A DNA stretch of 64,000 bases from Oscillospiraceae bacterium (GTDB lineage Bacteria; Bacillota; Clostridia; Oscillospirales; Oscillospiraceae), in assembly GCA_902778115.1 (NCBI GenBank), contig CACYWG010000001.1, forward strand, positions 124,001 through 188,000. Direction: 5' to 3'. Every line of letters begins with the position of its first letter. Position 1 is the first letter of the stretch. The notes beneath the pieces are model-generated. The model was given only the letters and a program-made list of their open reading frames with translations, searched no databases and was not told where the DNA came from. Below are positions 24,981 to 35,645 of this stretch, piece by piece. The translations under genes were made by a program, and so were the position numbers.

Positions 24981-26231
24981 ATGAAGATATCCGATATCAA
25001 GCCCACAGTCTATGAGATGGCTGACCGAGCGGAATCTCAGATCCGCCCGATTTTCGCCCAGATCGATCGCGTGGCACAGGAAAACACGCGCAAGGTGATG
25101 GAGGCCTTCCAGGATCATCGTGTCTCTGAGGCTTGTTTTGCGGGCACCACGGGCTATGGCTACGACGATCTGGGGCGCGAAACTCTGGATCGGATCTATG
25201 CACAGATTTTCGGCACGGAGGCAGCGATCGTCCGCTCACAGTTTGTCAACGGAACGCACGCGCTGACCTGCGCAATGTTTTCGCTCTCTAATCCGGGGGA
25301 GACCGTTCTGGCCGTTACTGGCACGCCCTATGACACGCTTCGCTGCGCGATCGGCATATCTGGCGACGGTGTCGGCTCTCTTCGCTACTACGGGATCGGT
25401 TACAGCCAGGTCGATCTGACTGCCGCCGGTGAACCGGATTATGAGCAGATCCGCAGGGCGGCTGCCGATTCGAAGGTCACCGGCGTGATGCTGCAGCGCT
25501 CCCGCGGCTACGATGACCGCCGCGCGCTGACGATCGAAGATATTCGCCGTATCTGTGAAGCAGTCCGCGAAGTGAATCCCAATGCTCATATCATGGTCGA
25601 CAACTGCTACGGAGAATTTACCGACGTGCTGGAGCCCACTCAGGTCGGCGCCGATCTGATCGCGGGTTCTCTGATCAAGAATCCCGGCGGCGGTATCGCG
25701 CCGACAGGCGGATATATCGCCGGTAAACGAGAGCTGGTGGAGTGCGCGGCTCTTCGGCTGACGACGCCTGGGATCGGCGGCGAGTGCGGATCCACGCTCG
25801 GCGTCAACCGGCAGTTTTTCCAGGGCTTGTTCCTTGCGCCTCACACGGTGGCTCAGGCCTTGAAAACGGCGGTCTTCTGCGCCGCCATGATGGATCTGCT
25901 CGGCATCGAAAGCTCTCCGAAATATGATGAAAAACGCTCCGATATCATCCAGATGGTCAAGCTCGGCAGCGCCGATCGCATGAAGAAATTCTGCCTCGGC
26001 ATCCAGGCTGGCGCTCCGGTGGATTCCTACGTTACGCCGGAGCCCTGGGCGATGCCCGGCTATGACGACGAGGTCATCATGGCGGCCGGCGCGTTTATCC
26101 AGGGGTCATCGATCGAGCTGTCCGCCGACGGGCCGATGCGCGAGCCCTACATCGCTTATATGCAGGGCGGATTGACCTATGAATCCGGAAAACTTGGCAT
26201 CATGATGGCTGTCAGTGCCATGCTTGACTGA
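24981..26231 (+). CDS. Methionine gamma-lyase family PLP protein (YnbB-like)
   Basis: This 416-residue fold type I PLP enzyme is of the group sometimes named aluminum resistance protein or YnbB. Characteristic stretches are FAGTTGYGYDDLGRETLDRI, QFVNGTHAL and the PLP-lysine region GSLIKNPGGGIAPTGGYIAG. In Bacillus ynbB is a neighbour of housekeeping genes and its substrate is unproven. It lies three bases after murD and is probably co-transcribed with it. Confidence 0.85.
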   Translation: MKISDIKPTVYEMADRAESQIRPIFAQIDRVAQENTRKVMEAFQDHRVSEACFAGTTGYGYDDLGRETLDRIYAQIFGTEAAIVRSQFVNGTHALTCAMFSLSNPGETVLAVTGTPYDTLRCAIGISGDGVGSLRYYGIGYSQVDLTAAGEPDYEQIRRAAADSKVTGVMLQRSRGYDDRRALTIEDIRRICEAVREVNPNAHIMVDNCYGEFTDVLEPTQVGADLIAGSLIKNPGGGIAPTGGYIAGKRELVECAALRLTTPGIGGECGSTLGVNRQFFQGLFLAPHTVAQALKTAVFCAAMMDLLGIESSPKYDEKRSDIIQMVKLGSADRMKKFCLGIQAGAPVDSYVTPEPWAMPGYDDEVIMAAGAFIQGSSIELSADGPMREPYIAYMQGGLTYESGKLGIMMAVSAMLD

Positions 26232-26246
26232 TTGACGGCATATACT
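26218..26246 (+). promoter_or_regulatory. Candidate sigma-E-like promoter for yunB
   Basis: CATATACT (26239-26246) fits the sigma-E -10 pattern with one mismatch. A partial -35 (CCATGCT, 26218-26224) lies 14 bases upstream. The predicted start near 26253 would fall at the end of the hairpin's 5' arm. Confidence 0.4.
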
Positions 26247-26265
26247 GCACGGGGGAGGTGAGCCC

Positions 26266-26271
<6 letters not shown>
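26245..26271 (+). promoter_or_regulatory. Hairpin enclosing the yunB ribosome site and start codon
   Basis: CTGCACGGG (26245-26253) pairs perfectly with CCCGTGCAG (26263-26271). The loop is GGAGGTGAG, the ribosome site, and the GTG start (26266-26268) lies inside the 3' arm. Translation of read-through RNA should be hindered. Confidence 0.65.
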
Positions 26272-28943
<2,672 letters not shown>

Positions 28944-28944
28944 T

Positions 28945-30858
28945 ATGATTGCACTGCTGATTTATCTGCTGTCCGGGCTCGGACTTTCATGGCTTCTGCT
29001 TGCCGACAGACGCATTGCCGTCCGGATCTGGCTTGGGCTTGTTTTCGGCTGCGTTTTCTTAATGTGGCTGCCTTGCCTGTTTGCCTTTGCTTTTGACTTT
29101 ACACTCACAGCACAGTACTGCGCGCTTTCGCTGGCTGGATTGATCGCATTGGGCGCGCTGTACCTGCTGCTCCGGAAGCGGCCGATGTTTGCGAAATCAT
29201 CAAGTGAAGCCGCTCGGCGGGATTGCCTCGGTTTTGCGCTCTCTCTGGCGCTGACCGGCTTTTGCGCCTATCTGCTGCACACGCATATACTGCGCCCGGA
29301 GGCGGACGGCAGCCTTTGGGTCGGTCAGGCGACCTATGGTGATCTGGCGATGCATCTCGGCTTTGTGGAAAGCCTGTTTCGCCAGGGAAAGTTTCCGCCC
29401 GAATACAGCATTTTCCCTGGGCAGCAGTTGAATTATCCCTTTTTGGTCGACGCAGCCTCCGCCAGCCTGCGCTTCTTTGGCCTGAGTCTGCGTGCCGCTG
29501 TGATCCTGCCGAGCCTTGTGATGCTTTTATGCGTTTTCTGGGGCTTCTGGCTGCTGGCAGACGAGATCACGGACAAGCTCCTGCCTGATCTGCTCTCCTG
29601 GCTGCTGTTTGTATTCAACGGCGGCTTCGGCTTTGCTTTATTTCTCGGGAAATATCCGTTTTCTGATATCTTCACCGGATATTACACCACGCCAACCAAT
29701 TTCTACAACGAGGATATCCGCTGGGTCAACGTCATCTGCGACATGCTGATCCCGCAGCGGACGACTATGGCCGGCTGGTGTGTCCTCCTGGCTGCTGTGT
29801 ATTTTTTGATTCTCGCCGTTCGGAGATCCCTGCAGGGGAGTGGCAGGCGGGAGATCCTGATCCTTGCTGTTCTGGCCTCCTGCATGCCGATGATCCATAC
29901 GCACAGCTTTCTGGCGCTGGGCATCCTCTCCGCCGTCTGGTTTTTCTGTGCTTTGCCTCAGGCCAAAAAGAGCGGAACGGCAGGAGTCTTGTTTCTGAAT
30001 TATGTGTTCTACGGTCTGATTTGCCTGCTGCTGGCGGCGCCGCAGATCCTGTACTGGACGATGGACTCGGTCAGTACAGGCAATCTGCTGCAGTGGAACC
30101 TCGGCTGGGTGGTCGGGGCAAACGGAGCCATCAACAACTGGTTCCTTTTCTACACCGTCAACTGCGGTCTTGTCTTTCTGGCCATGTGGCCGATGCTCTT
30201 TTTCCTGCGCGGTGAAAAGCGGTCGATCTTTCTCGGCGCTGCGGCTATTTTTGTTCTGTCCAACCTCGTCGCCTTCCAGCCGAATCTTTATGACAACAAC
30301 AAGCTCCTGTATGTCTGGTTCATGCTTACCGATATCCTTGTCTGCGATTGGCTCTGCCAAGCGTTTTCCGGGATCCGGCTCGGCTGTCTGCGGCGCGCGC
30401 TGGCACTTTTCCTCGTTCTTCTCGGCACCTTCTCCGGCCTGCTGAGCATCGCGCGGGAGACTGTCAGCAATTACCGCCTGCTCTCCGGAGAACAGGCCGC
30501 CGCGGCAGATTTCATCACGGAGCACACAGAGCCGGATGCGCTCTTCCTCACCGCCACCAACCATACCAACGCCGTTTCCGTGCTGACCGGCCGAAACATC
30601 GTCTGCGGGCCCGGCCTGTATCTCTATTTTCACGGCGTCAATTATCAGTCGCGGGAGCAGCAGGTCGCCCGCATGTATCAGGGCGGGGAAGCCTTCCTGC
30701 GGCCGGCGGAGGAGCTCGGCGTGGATTACGTCTATATCGGCGACTATGAACGCGCAAGCTACTCGATCGACGAGGCCTGGTTTGCCGGGCACTATCCGTT
30801 GATCTATGATCAAGGCGGCATTCATATCTACCGCGTCAATGGAAACGGCACTGACTGA
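28945..30858 (+). CDS. Large polytopic membrane protein, possible GT-C type glycosyltransferase
   Basis: This 637-residue protein is mostly hydrophobic, with at least ten likely membrane helices. After the first few helices there is a soluble loop with GQATYGDLAMHLGFVESL and SIFPGQQLNYPF, reminiscent of the first external loop of GT-C enzymes that carries an acidic motif. The C-terminal ~130 residues are soluble and contain DYVYIGDYERASY. The gene follows ligA by one base. I do not recognise the family with certainty; a polyprenyl-linked sugar transferase is a reasonable guess. It is odd in an otherwise housekeeping operon. Confidence 0.6.
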   Translation: MIALLIYLLSGLGLSWLLLADRRIAVRIWLGLVFGCVFLMWLPCLFAFAFDFTLTAQYCALSLAGLIALGALYLLLRKRPMFAKSSSEAARRDCLGFALSLALTGFCAYLLHTHILRPEADGSLWVGQATYGDLAMHLGFVESLFRQGKFPPEYSIFPGQQLNYPFLVDAASASLRFFGLSLRAAVILPSLVMLLCVFWGFWLLADEITDKLLPDLLSWLLFVFNGGFGFALFLGKYPFSDIFTGYYTTPTNFYNEDIRWVNVICDMLIPQRTTMAGWCVLLAAVYFLILAVRRSLQGSGRREILILAVLASCMPMIHTHSFLALGILSAVWFFCALPQAKKSGTAGVLFLNYVFYGLICLLLAAPQILYWTMDSVSTGNLLQWNLGWVVGANGAINNWFLFYTVNCGLVFLAMWPMLFFLRGEKRSIFLGAAAIFVLSNLVAFQPNLYDNNKLLYVWFMLTDILVCDWLCQAFSGIRLGCLRRALALFLVLLGTFSGLLSIARETVSNYRLLSGEQAAAADFITEHTEPDALFLTATNHTNAVSVLTGRNIVCGPGLYLYFHGVNYQSREQQVARMYQGGEAFLRPAEELGVDYVYIGDYERASYSIDEAWFAGHYPLIYDQGGIHIYRVNGNGTD

Positions 30859-30873
30859 TGTCAGTGCCGTTTT
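30843..30873 (+). terminator. Terminator overlapping the membrane protein stop codon
   Basis: A 13-base stem (30843-30855 with 30860-30872) has the gene's TGA as part of its four-base loop and ends in a short T run. Confidence 0.7.
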
Positions 30874-30877
30874 CCTG

Positions 30878-31198
30878 TTACAGTGCCTGCAGATCGAGAA
30901 TATCGTCCAACGCGACCCAGGTGTCATCAATGAGAAGACTGCGGCCGGTCAGGTCGATCTTCAGCACCGTGCCGCTGAGCGCAGTATACTGGCGGTTGGC
31001 GTAGTAGACCGCGCAGACTTCGCGCCCCGGACAAAGCGTATGCAGGCGCCGGTCCAGTTCGATCTGCGCGTCCTCGCCGAGACAGACCCGTTCGTCCTCC
31101 GGGCGATTGAAGTCGTACAGCGTACGGTCCAGTCCCTCCAGCGCCGCAAAGGGCATGAACTGTTTGGCCCGCTCGGCGCGATCCATCTTTGCTCTCAT
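30878..31198 (-). CDS. YolD-like protein, partner of Y-family polymerase
   Basis: The 106-residue protein starts MRAKMDRAERAKQFMPFAAL, the typical YolD-like opening, and carries the small beta domain ending DDTWVALDDILDL. Genes of this family are regularly paired with UvrX-type polymerases. Here the ATG overlaps the polymerase stop as ATGA, with GGAGGG upstream inside the polymerase gene. Its precise role is not established; a modulator of the polymerase is likely. Confidence 0.8.
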   Translation of the reverse strand: MRAKMDRAERAKQFMPFAALEGLDRTLYDFNRPEDERVCLGEDAQIELDRRLHTLCPGREVCAVYYANRQYTALSGTVLKIDLTGRSLLIDDTWVALDDILDLQAL

Positions 31199-32457
31199 GC
31201 GCGATGCCCTCCGATCTGGCGGTTTCGCTCTATGGCTGTGGCGCCCTCCTGCAGATCCATGCATTTGAGCAGCCCATTTTTTCCGTATTTTTTGCGAATA
31301 CTCACCATGGCGTTCTGCAGCTGCTCCTCGCGCTGCTGCGCCTCGGCTCCCATAAACAGATCATATTGCCGTGTCTGCCGCTCCCGCACACTGCCATAGC
31401 AGAGATTGATGCGCCGGATCGTGCTTTCCCGCTCCATGATGCGGTCATAGAGCGCTTCGGCGGCGTCTGCCAGAGACCGGACCGAGCTGGTGGGCAGCTC
31501 CATCGCCACACTCCCGTGGGCCGGTGCGCGGTCGGCGCGATAGGTGTAGCCCAGGGAGAGATCCACAGTCTTCGCCTCCAGGCCCTGCGAGAAGAGATCC
31601 AGTGCCAGATCCTCAGCCATTTCGCGCACAACGATGCGTCCCTTCGGATAATCATAGTCGCAGATCAGCACCTGCCCGCGGCTCAGGCTCTTGCTCTGCG
31701 GATGAAAGCTTTTGATATCGGCCATTGTCGTCGTCTCGCGTCCCCAGGCGTGGTCGATCAGAAGCTCGGCGTCTATGCCGAAGGTCTTGTACAATACATC
31801 CTCATTGGCGCGGGCGACGCCGCCCATGTCAAAGATCCCCAGCCGTTCCAGCCGCCGCTGCGTGCCCGGGCCGATCCTCCAGAAATCCGTGATGGGGCGG
31901 TGGTTCCACAGCTCCCGCCGATAGCTCTCTTCGTTCAGAATGCCGATATGGTCCGGCGTTCGCTTGGACATGATATCCAGCGCGATCTTGGCGAGATAGA
32001 GATTGCTGCCCAGGCCGCAGGTCGCCGTCAGCCCGGTGCGGCGGTAGATCTCATGCAGCAGCTCCGAAGCAAAGGCCTTGGCCGTCAGACCGCGCGCCTC
32101 GTAATAGTCCGTGATATCCAGGAACGCCTCGTCGATGGAGTAGACATGGATATCCTCCTCAGATAAATAGCACAGGTAAATGCCGTAGATTCGCGCGGCA
32201 TATTCCATATAAAGCGCCATGCGGGGCTTGGCCATAATATAGTCGACGTGCCTGGGGATCTCAAACACGCGGCAGCGGTTGCGCACGCCCAGCGCCTTCA
32301 TCGCCGGAGACACGGCCAGACAGATGGTCTTTTCCGTCCGCTCCGGATCCGCGACCACCAGCTTCGTTGTCAGCGGATCCAAATGACGTTCGACACACTC
32401 CACCGACGCATAGTAGGATTTTAAGTCGATGCACAAATAGCTTCGCTCTTTGACCAT
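31195..32457 (-). CDS. Y-family DNA polymerase, UvrX/DinB-like
   Basis: This translesion polymerase has 420 residues. Palm motifs are intact: LCIDLKSYYASVEC near the start (first metal Asp) and YSIDEAFLDIT (catalytic Asp-Glu), then the HhH segment WRIGPGTQRRLERLGI. The little-finger domain differs from DinB and agrees with the UvrX/ImpB group that travels with YolD-like partners. The operon has its own promoter overlapped by a large dyad, suggesting damage-inducible control. Confidence 0.9.
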   Translation of the reverse strand: MVKERSYLCIDLKSYYASVECVERHLDPLTTKLVVADPERTEKTICLAVSPAMKALGVRNRCRVFEIPRHVDYIMAKPRMALYMEYAARIYGIYLCYLSEEDIHVYSIDEAFLDITDYYEARGLTAKAFASELLHEIYRRTGLTATCGLGSNLYLAKIALDIMSKRTPDHIGILNEESYRRELWNHRPITDFWRIGPGTQRRLERLGIFDMGGVARANEDVLYKTFGIDAELLIDHAWGRETTTMADIKSFHPQSKSLSRGQVLICDYDYPKGRIVVREMAEDLALDLFSQGLEAKTVDLSLGYTYRADRAPAHGSVAMELPTSSVRSLADAAEALYDRIMERESTIRRINLCYGSVRERQTRQYDLFMGAEAQQREEQLQNAMVSIRKKYGKNGLLKCMDLQEGATAIERNRQIGGHRA

Positions 32458-32479
32458 ACTTGATCACAACCTCAAAAAA

Positions 32480-32532
32480 TATCCTGTCAAGATTAGTATA
32501 GCCATTATACTATCTTAGCAGGATATAATCAA
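32480..32532 (-). promoter_or_regulatory. Promoter and 46-base dyad operator for the Y-polymerase operon
   Basis: Minus strand TTGATT (32532-32527) and TATAAT (32509-32504) are spaced by 17 bases. A near-perfect inverted repeat spans 32480-32525, with core arms AGTATA and TATACT and outer arms TATCCTG and CAGGATA, so it covers the -10 and the likely start. This is a strong operator candidate. It is not the common GAAC-N4-GTTC LexA box. Confidence 0.72.
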
Positions 32533-32552
32533 GTATTTATTTCTCTTCTCGA

Positions 32553-33548
32553 TCAATATAGCAGGAAATGGACCAGCAGCTCCCTTGTCATGCCGTGCAG
32601 ATAGAGGCCGGGATCCAGGTCGGCGAGCGCGCGGGCAAGCCCGTCCTCATTCAGCTCAGCGCCGACCAGCTGTCCGGCCAGCGCCTCCGGCCCAAGCGTA
32701 CTGAAAAAATCTCCGGAAAAGCTCAGCGCACGAATTCGCCCCTTATCCGTGGAAAGAGAAGCAGTTACCGTGCCGCAGCCTTCGATGCGGCGCTTTTTTT
32801 CCATGCTGCCGGCAGGGGAGAGACCGTAATTCCAGTCCCAGCAGGCATAGCGCTGCCGACGGATCTCGTCGATGGCCTGCCGATCCGCCTCGGTGAAGAT
32901 GTAGGGATCACCGGAATTTTCCCGGAGGATCTCCTTCAGCAGCGCTTTGCGAAATGCATCCAGGCCCATCTGTCCGCCCAGAAATGGCCTCAGATTGGTC
33001 ACGCGGCTTCGGACGGAGGCGACGCCTCTGCTCTGCAGCTTTTCCACGTCCGCGTGCAGCGCATGCCCGACCGCCTCCAGGTCAGAATCAAAGAGGATCG
33101 TGCCGTGATGCAGCACGCGCCCCTGCCGGATATACTGCGCGTTTCCGGAAAATTTTTTTCCGTCCACCGTCATGTCGTTTCGCCCGTTGAGTTCCGCCGG
33201 AACGCCGAGAGACTGCAGCGTGCGGATCACCGGCTGACAGAAAAACTGAAAATCGATTTTCCCAAGACTTACAGCATCGGAAATAAAGCTGAAATTGAGA
33301 TTCCCCAGATCGTGATAGACCGCGCCGCCGCCGGAAAGCCGCCGCACGACCTGGATATCATGCTCTTTGACATATTCTGCATGGATCTCCGCCTGCGTAT
33401 TCTGATATTTTCCGACGATGACGGCATTTTTGTTCTGCCAGAGCATCAAATAGCTCCGGTCGCGCGGGAGCGCATCGAATACATACTGCTCTGCGGCCAG
33501 ATTCCAGGCCGCATCCGTCGTATCAAGCTCCAGATAGGACAATTTCAT
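32553..33548 (-). CDS. lplA: Lipoate-protein ligase LplA
   Basis: LplA activates free lipoate with ATP and attaches it to lipoyl domains. The RRLSGGGAVYHDLGNLNFSF motif and the binding Lys in GKKFSGNAQ are conserved, and a C-terminal accessory domain follows (331 residues, bacterial two-domain type). No lipoyl-dependent complex is encoded nearby, so the targets (GcvH, OADH or others) lie elsewhere. It precedes the polymerase operon on the same strand. Confidence 0.93.
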   Translation of the reverse strand: MKLSYLELDTTDAAWNLAAEQYVFDALPRDRSYLMLWQNKNAVIVGKYQNTQAEIHAEYVKEHDIQVVRRLSGGGAVYHDLGNLNFSFISDAVSLGKIDFQFFCQPVIRTLQSLGVPAELNGRNDMTVDGKKFSGNAQYIRQGRVLHHGTILFDSDLEAVGHALHADVEKLQSRGVASVRSRVTNLRPFLGGQMGLDAFRKALLKEILRENSGDPYIFTEADRQAIDEIRRQRYACWDWNYGLSPAGSMEKKRRIEGCGTVTASLSTDKGRIRALSFSGDFFSTLGPEALAGQLVGAELNEDGLARALADLDPGLYLHGMTRELLVHFLLY

Positions 33549-33670
33549 GAAAAGACTCCCTTTGCGTAAATATCAATCGACGGGATGCGTTCGCAGCAAG
33601 GTCAAAGGCTGCAGACGCGGCATAGGATGAACCGGGGCAACCCCCAACGCAATCGACAGGAGGAATCAAG

Positions 33671-34108
33671 TTGAACAGTAAGCAAAGAGATTATCGAACC
33701 GGATCCCTGCCGGATCGTTTTCCTTTGGCGACAGCGCTCACGCCCATGCAGGACAGCGCTGATCCAGCCTACGAGAGCAGTGAAGCGCTGAGCAGGGGAA
33801 CGCTGTTTCCCGGGCTCGATCTGCCTTTTATGAATGTGGTCAATCCCGATCTGCCCGCAACACCCATGACGGAAATGATGGCGATCGATTTTGTCGTCCA
33901 TGAGCTTGGGCTTTATCTGGATACACACGCCGAGGATGATGAGGCCTTCGCCCTGTTCCAGAGCTTTCTGGCTATGCAGAAAGAAGCGCGCAGGCGCATC
34001 ATCGAGATCTGCGGACCGATGAAAAAGACCGATCTGATCGGCGCTGACCGCTATACCTGGCTGCTCGATCCCTGGCCGTGGGATTACAGCGGGCGAAAGG
34101 AGAGATAA
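33671..34108 (+). CDS. cotJB: CotJA-CotJB fusion spore coat protein
   Basis: Residues about 15-58 match CotJA, including EALSRGTLFPGLDLPF. Residues about 65-140 match CotJB, including DFVVHELGLYLDTH and the closing WLLDPWPWDY. In other organisms these are two separate small proteins; here they form one 145-residue chain without an internal stop. The TTG start at 33671 follows AGGAGG. cotJC begins two bases after the stop. CotJ proteins form part of the inner coat and are mother-cell-specific. Confidence 0.85.
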   Translation: MNSKQRDYRTGSLPDRFPLATALTPMQDSADPAYESSEALSRGTLFPGLDLPFMNVVNPDLPATPMTEMMAIDFVVHELGLYLDTHAEDDEAFALFQSFLAMQKEARRRIIEICGPMKKTDLIGADRYTWLLDPWPWDYSGRKER

Positions 34109-34110
34109 GC

Positions 34111-34704
34111 ATGTTCGTCTATGAGAAAAAACTGCAGTATCCCGTCAAAATAAAAAATCCAAACCCCGCTTTGGCCAAGTTCATCATTACGCAATATGGC
34201 GGCCCGGATGGAGAATTAGGCGCTTCGATGCGGTACCTGAGCCAGCGCTTCTCCATGCCTTATCCGGAGCTGAAGGGCCTGCTGACCGATATCGGCACCG
34301 AGGAACTGGGACATCTGGAGATGGTCGGCGCAATCGTCCATCAGCTGACGCGGAGCATGAGCCAGGAGGAGATCAAGGAAGCCGGTTTTGACACCTATTT
34401 TGTGGATCACACCGCAGGCGTCTATCCGACGGCTGCCTCCGGATTTCCCTGGAACGCCGCATCCATCGCGGTCAAGGGCGATGTGATCACCGATCTGACC
34501 GAGGATATGGGCGCCGAGCAGAAGGCGCGCACCACTTACGACAATATTCTGCGTCTGTCCGACGATCCGGACGTCAATAACGTCATCCGTTTCCTTCGAG
34601 AGAGGGAAGTGGTGCACTTCCAGCGCTTTGGCGAAGGCCTGCGCCTGGCAATGGACAAAATGGACAGCAAAAACTTCTACGCGGTCAACCCTGCTTTTGA
34701 CTGA
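34111..34704 (+). CDS. cotJC: CotJC manganese catalase-family spore coat protein
   Basis: The 197-residue ferritin-like protein keeps the metal-ligand Glu/His residues of manganese catalases: ELGASMRYL, TEELGHLEMV, and HFQRFGE in the last helix. It starts MFVYEKKLQYPVKI, as in Bacillus CotJC, and ATG 34111 has AAAGGAGAG before it. It is probably a coat-associated catalase that protects the spore. It forms a two-gene operon with the cotJA-cotJB fusion. Confidence 0.94.
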   Translation: MFVYEKKLQYPVKIKNPNPALAKFIITQYGGPDGELGASMRYLSQRFSMPYPELKGLLTDIGTEELGHLEMVGAIVHQLTRSMSQEEIKEAGFDTYFVDHTAGVYPTAASGFPWNAASIAVKGDVITDLTEDMGAEQKARTTYDNILRLSDDPDVNNVIRFLREREVVHFQRFGEGLRLAMDKMDSKNFYAVNPAFD

Positions 34705-34720
34705 ATAGCAGGGATCATGC

Positions 34721-34759
34721 AGCCACGGAGCATCATCACGATACTCCGTGGCTTTTTTT
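34721..34759. terminator. Terminator between cotJC and the C39-like gene
   Basis: AGCCACGGAG (34721-34730) pairs with CTCCGTGGCT (34744-34753), then seven Ts. The minus-strand gene ends inside it, so it mainly serves cotJC. Confidence 0.82.
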
Positions 34760-35434
34760 GCGTATGTATAAAATGTTGCTGACCAGACGGGCGCTGTGTT
34801 CCTTGACATAGGTCAAATATTCCATGCGGTTGATATAGTATTTTCTGCCCCAGGAGGCGATTTGAAGCCATTGTTCGTCCATTCCGGTAATCGTTACATA
34901 ATGGGAGTGCGTATGTGGCCCCGGGATATACGCGCCGTCGCTGCGCTGAACATAGAAGCGCAGCTGATGATGCTTCCAGAACAGCGGAAAATTGGGACCG
35001 ACAGAGAAGATGACGGGAATATCCTGCTCCAGCATTTCCCTGATCGACGACCAGAGTTTTGCATAAGGCACACCCCAGACGGCGAAGAAAGGGAGCCGAT
35101 ATTTTAAAAAGAATGCGTTCACACCGATCGCCAGGCTCAGTCCATTGATCCCATGTCCGGGGATCAGCGGGAAATACTTTTTTCTGAAATAATGCAGAAG
35201 CGAAAGATACTGCTGCTGATCCAGCGGCCAGGCCGTGGGGAACAAACTCTCTGTGCAGCGCTGTTTCAGATTTGAATGATAGCGGCAAAGATAGAGGAAC
35301 AGATCCAGTGCGGCAACAACACCGCAGCCGACAGAGCGCTCCGTTTTGTTTGCAGAACACATCTGATTCCCGCCATAGCTGACGATCTTTCCGTTTGAGA
35401 CGGAAAGATAAGGGCTTTTGAGCTGGAAGAGCAT
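34736..35434 (-). CDS. C39-like cysteine peptidase fold protein
   Basis: The 232-residue soluble protein has a papain-like layout. A glutamine-containing stretch and Cys occur in SVGCGVVAALDLF, followed by a His in THSHYVTITGMD and a Gly-Trp-rich tail (IASWGRKYYI). This agrees with the C39/BtrH-like group of peptidases or acyltransferases. No signal peptide or transporter is visible. It runs from its own promoter toward cotJC. The role is unknown and assignment to C39 is tentative. Confidence 0.55.
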   Translation of the reverse strand: MLFQLKSPYLSVSNGKIVSYGGNQMCSANKTERSVGCGVVAALDLFLYLCRYHSNLKQRCTESLFPTAWPLDQQQYLSLLHYFRKKYFPLIPGHGINGLSLAIGVNAFFLKYRLPFFAVWGVPYAKLWSSIREMLEQDIPVIFSVGPNFPLFWKHHQLRFYVQRSDGAYIPGPHTHSHYVTITGMDEQWLQIASWGRKYYINRMEYLTYVKEHSARLVSNILYIRKKSHGVS

Positions 35435-35464
35435 CGTTTCATCTTCCTTTCATTTATAAAAAAC

Positions 35465-35493
35465 AGTATATCAGCAGTCCGTGATTTGTGCAA
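35465..35493 (-). promoter_or_regulatory. Sigma-A type promoter for the C39-like gene
   Basis: Minus-strand TTGCAC and TATACT are spaced by 17, with a TG one base before the -10. The -10 ends 30 bases before the start codon. Confidence 0.72.
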
Positions 35494-35538
35494 GCAAGCT
35501 GCAAAAATCTTATGATCCTTAGGAATTGACTGTTTTCC

Positions 35539-35567
35539 TTGAAAAATAAGATCATGGGGTGTATAAT
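35539..35567 (+). promoter_or_regulatory. Sigma-A type promoter for the LCP gene
   Basis: TTGAAA and TATAAT are spaced by 17 bases. An untranslated leader of about 70 bases follows before ATG 35646. Confidence 0.75.
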
Positions 35568-35645
35568 ACCCAAAGATTTACCTGAAGCAATGATTCTTTT
35601 ACGGTTTAGACCGCTTCACTTTATATATATAGCGAGGATATCTGT

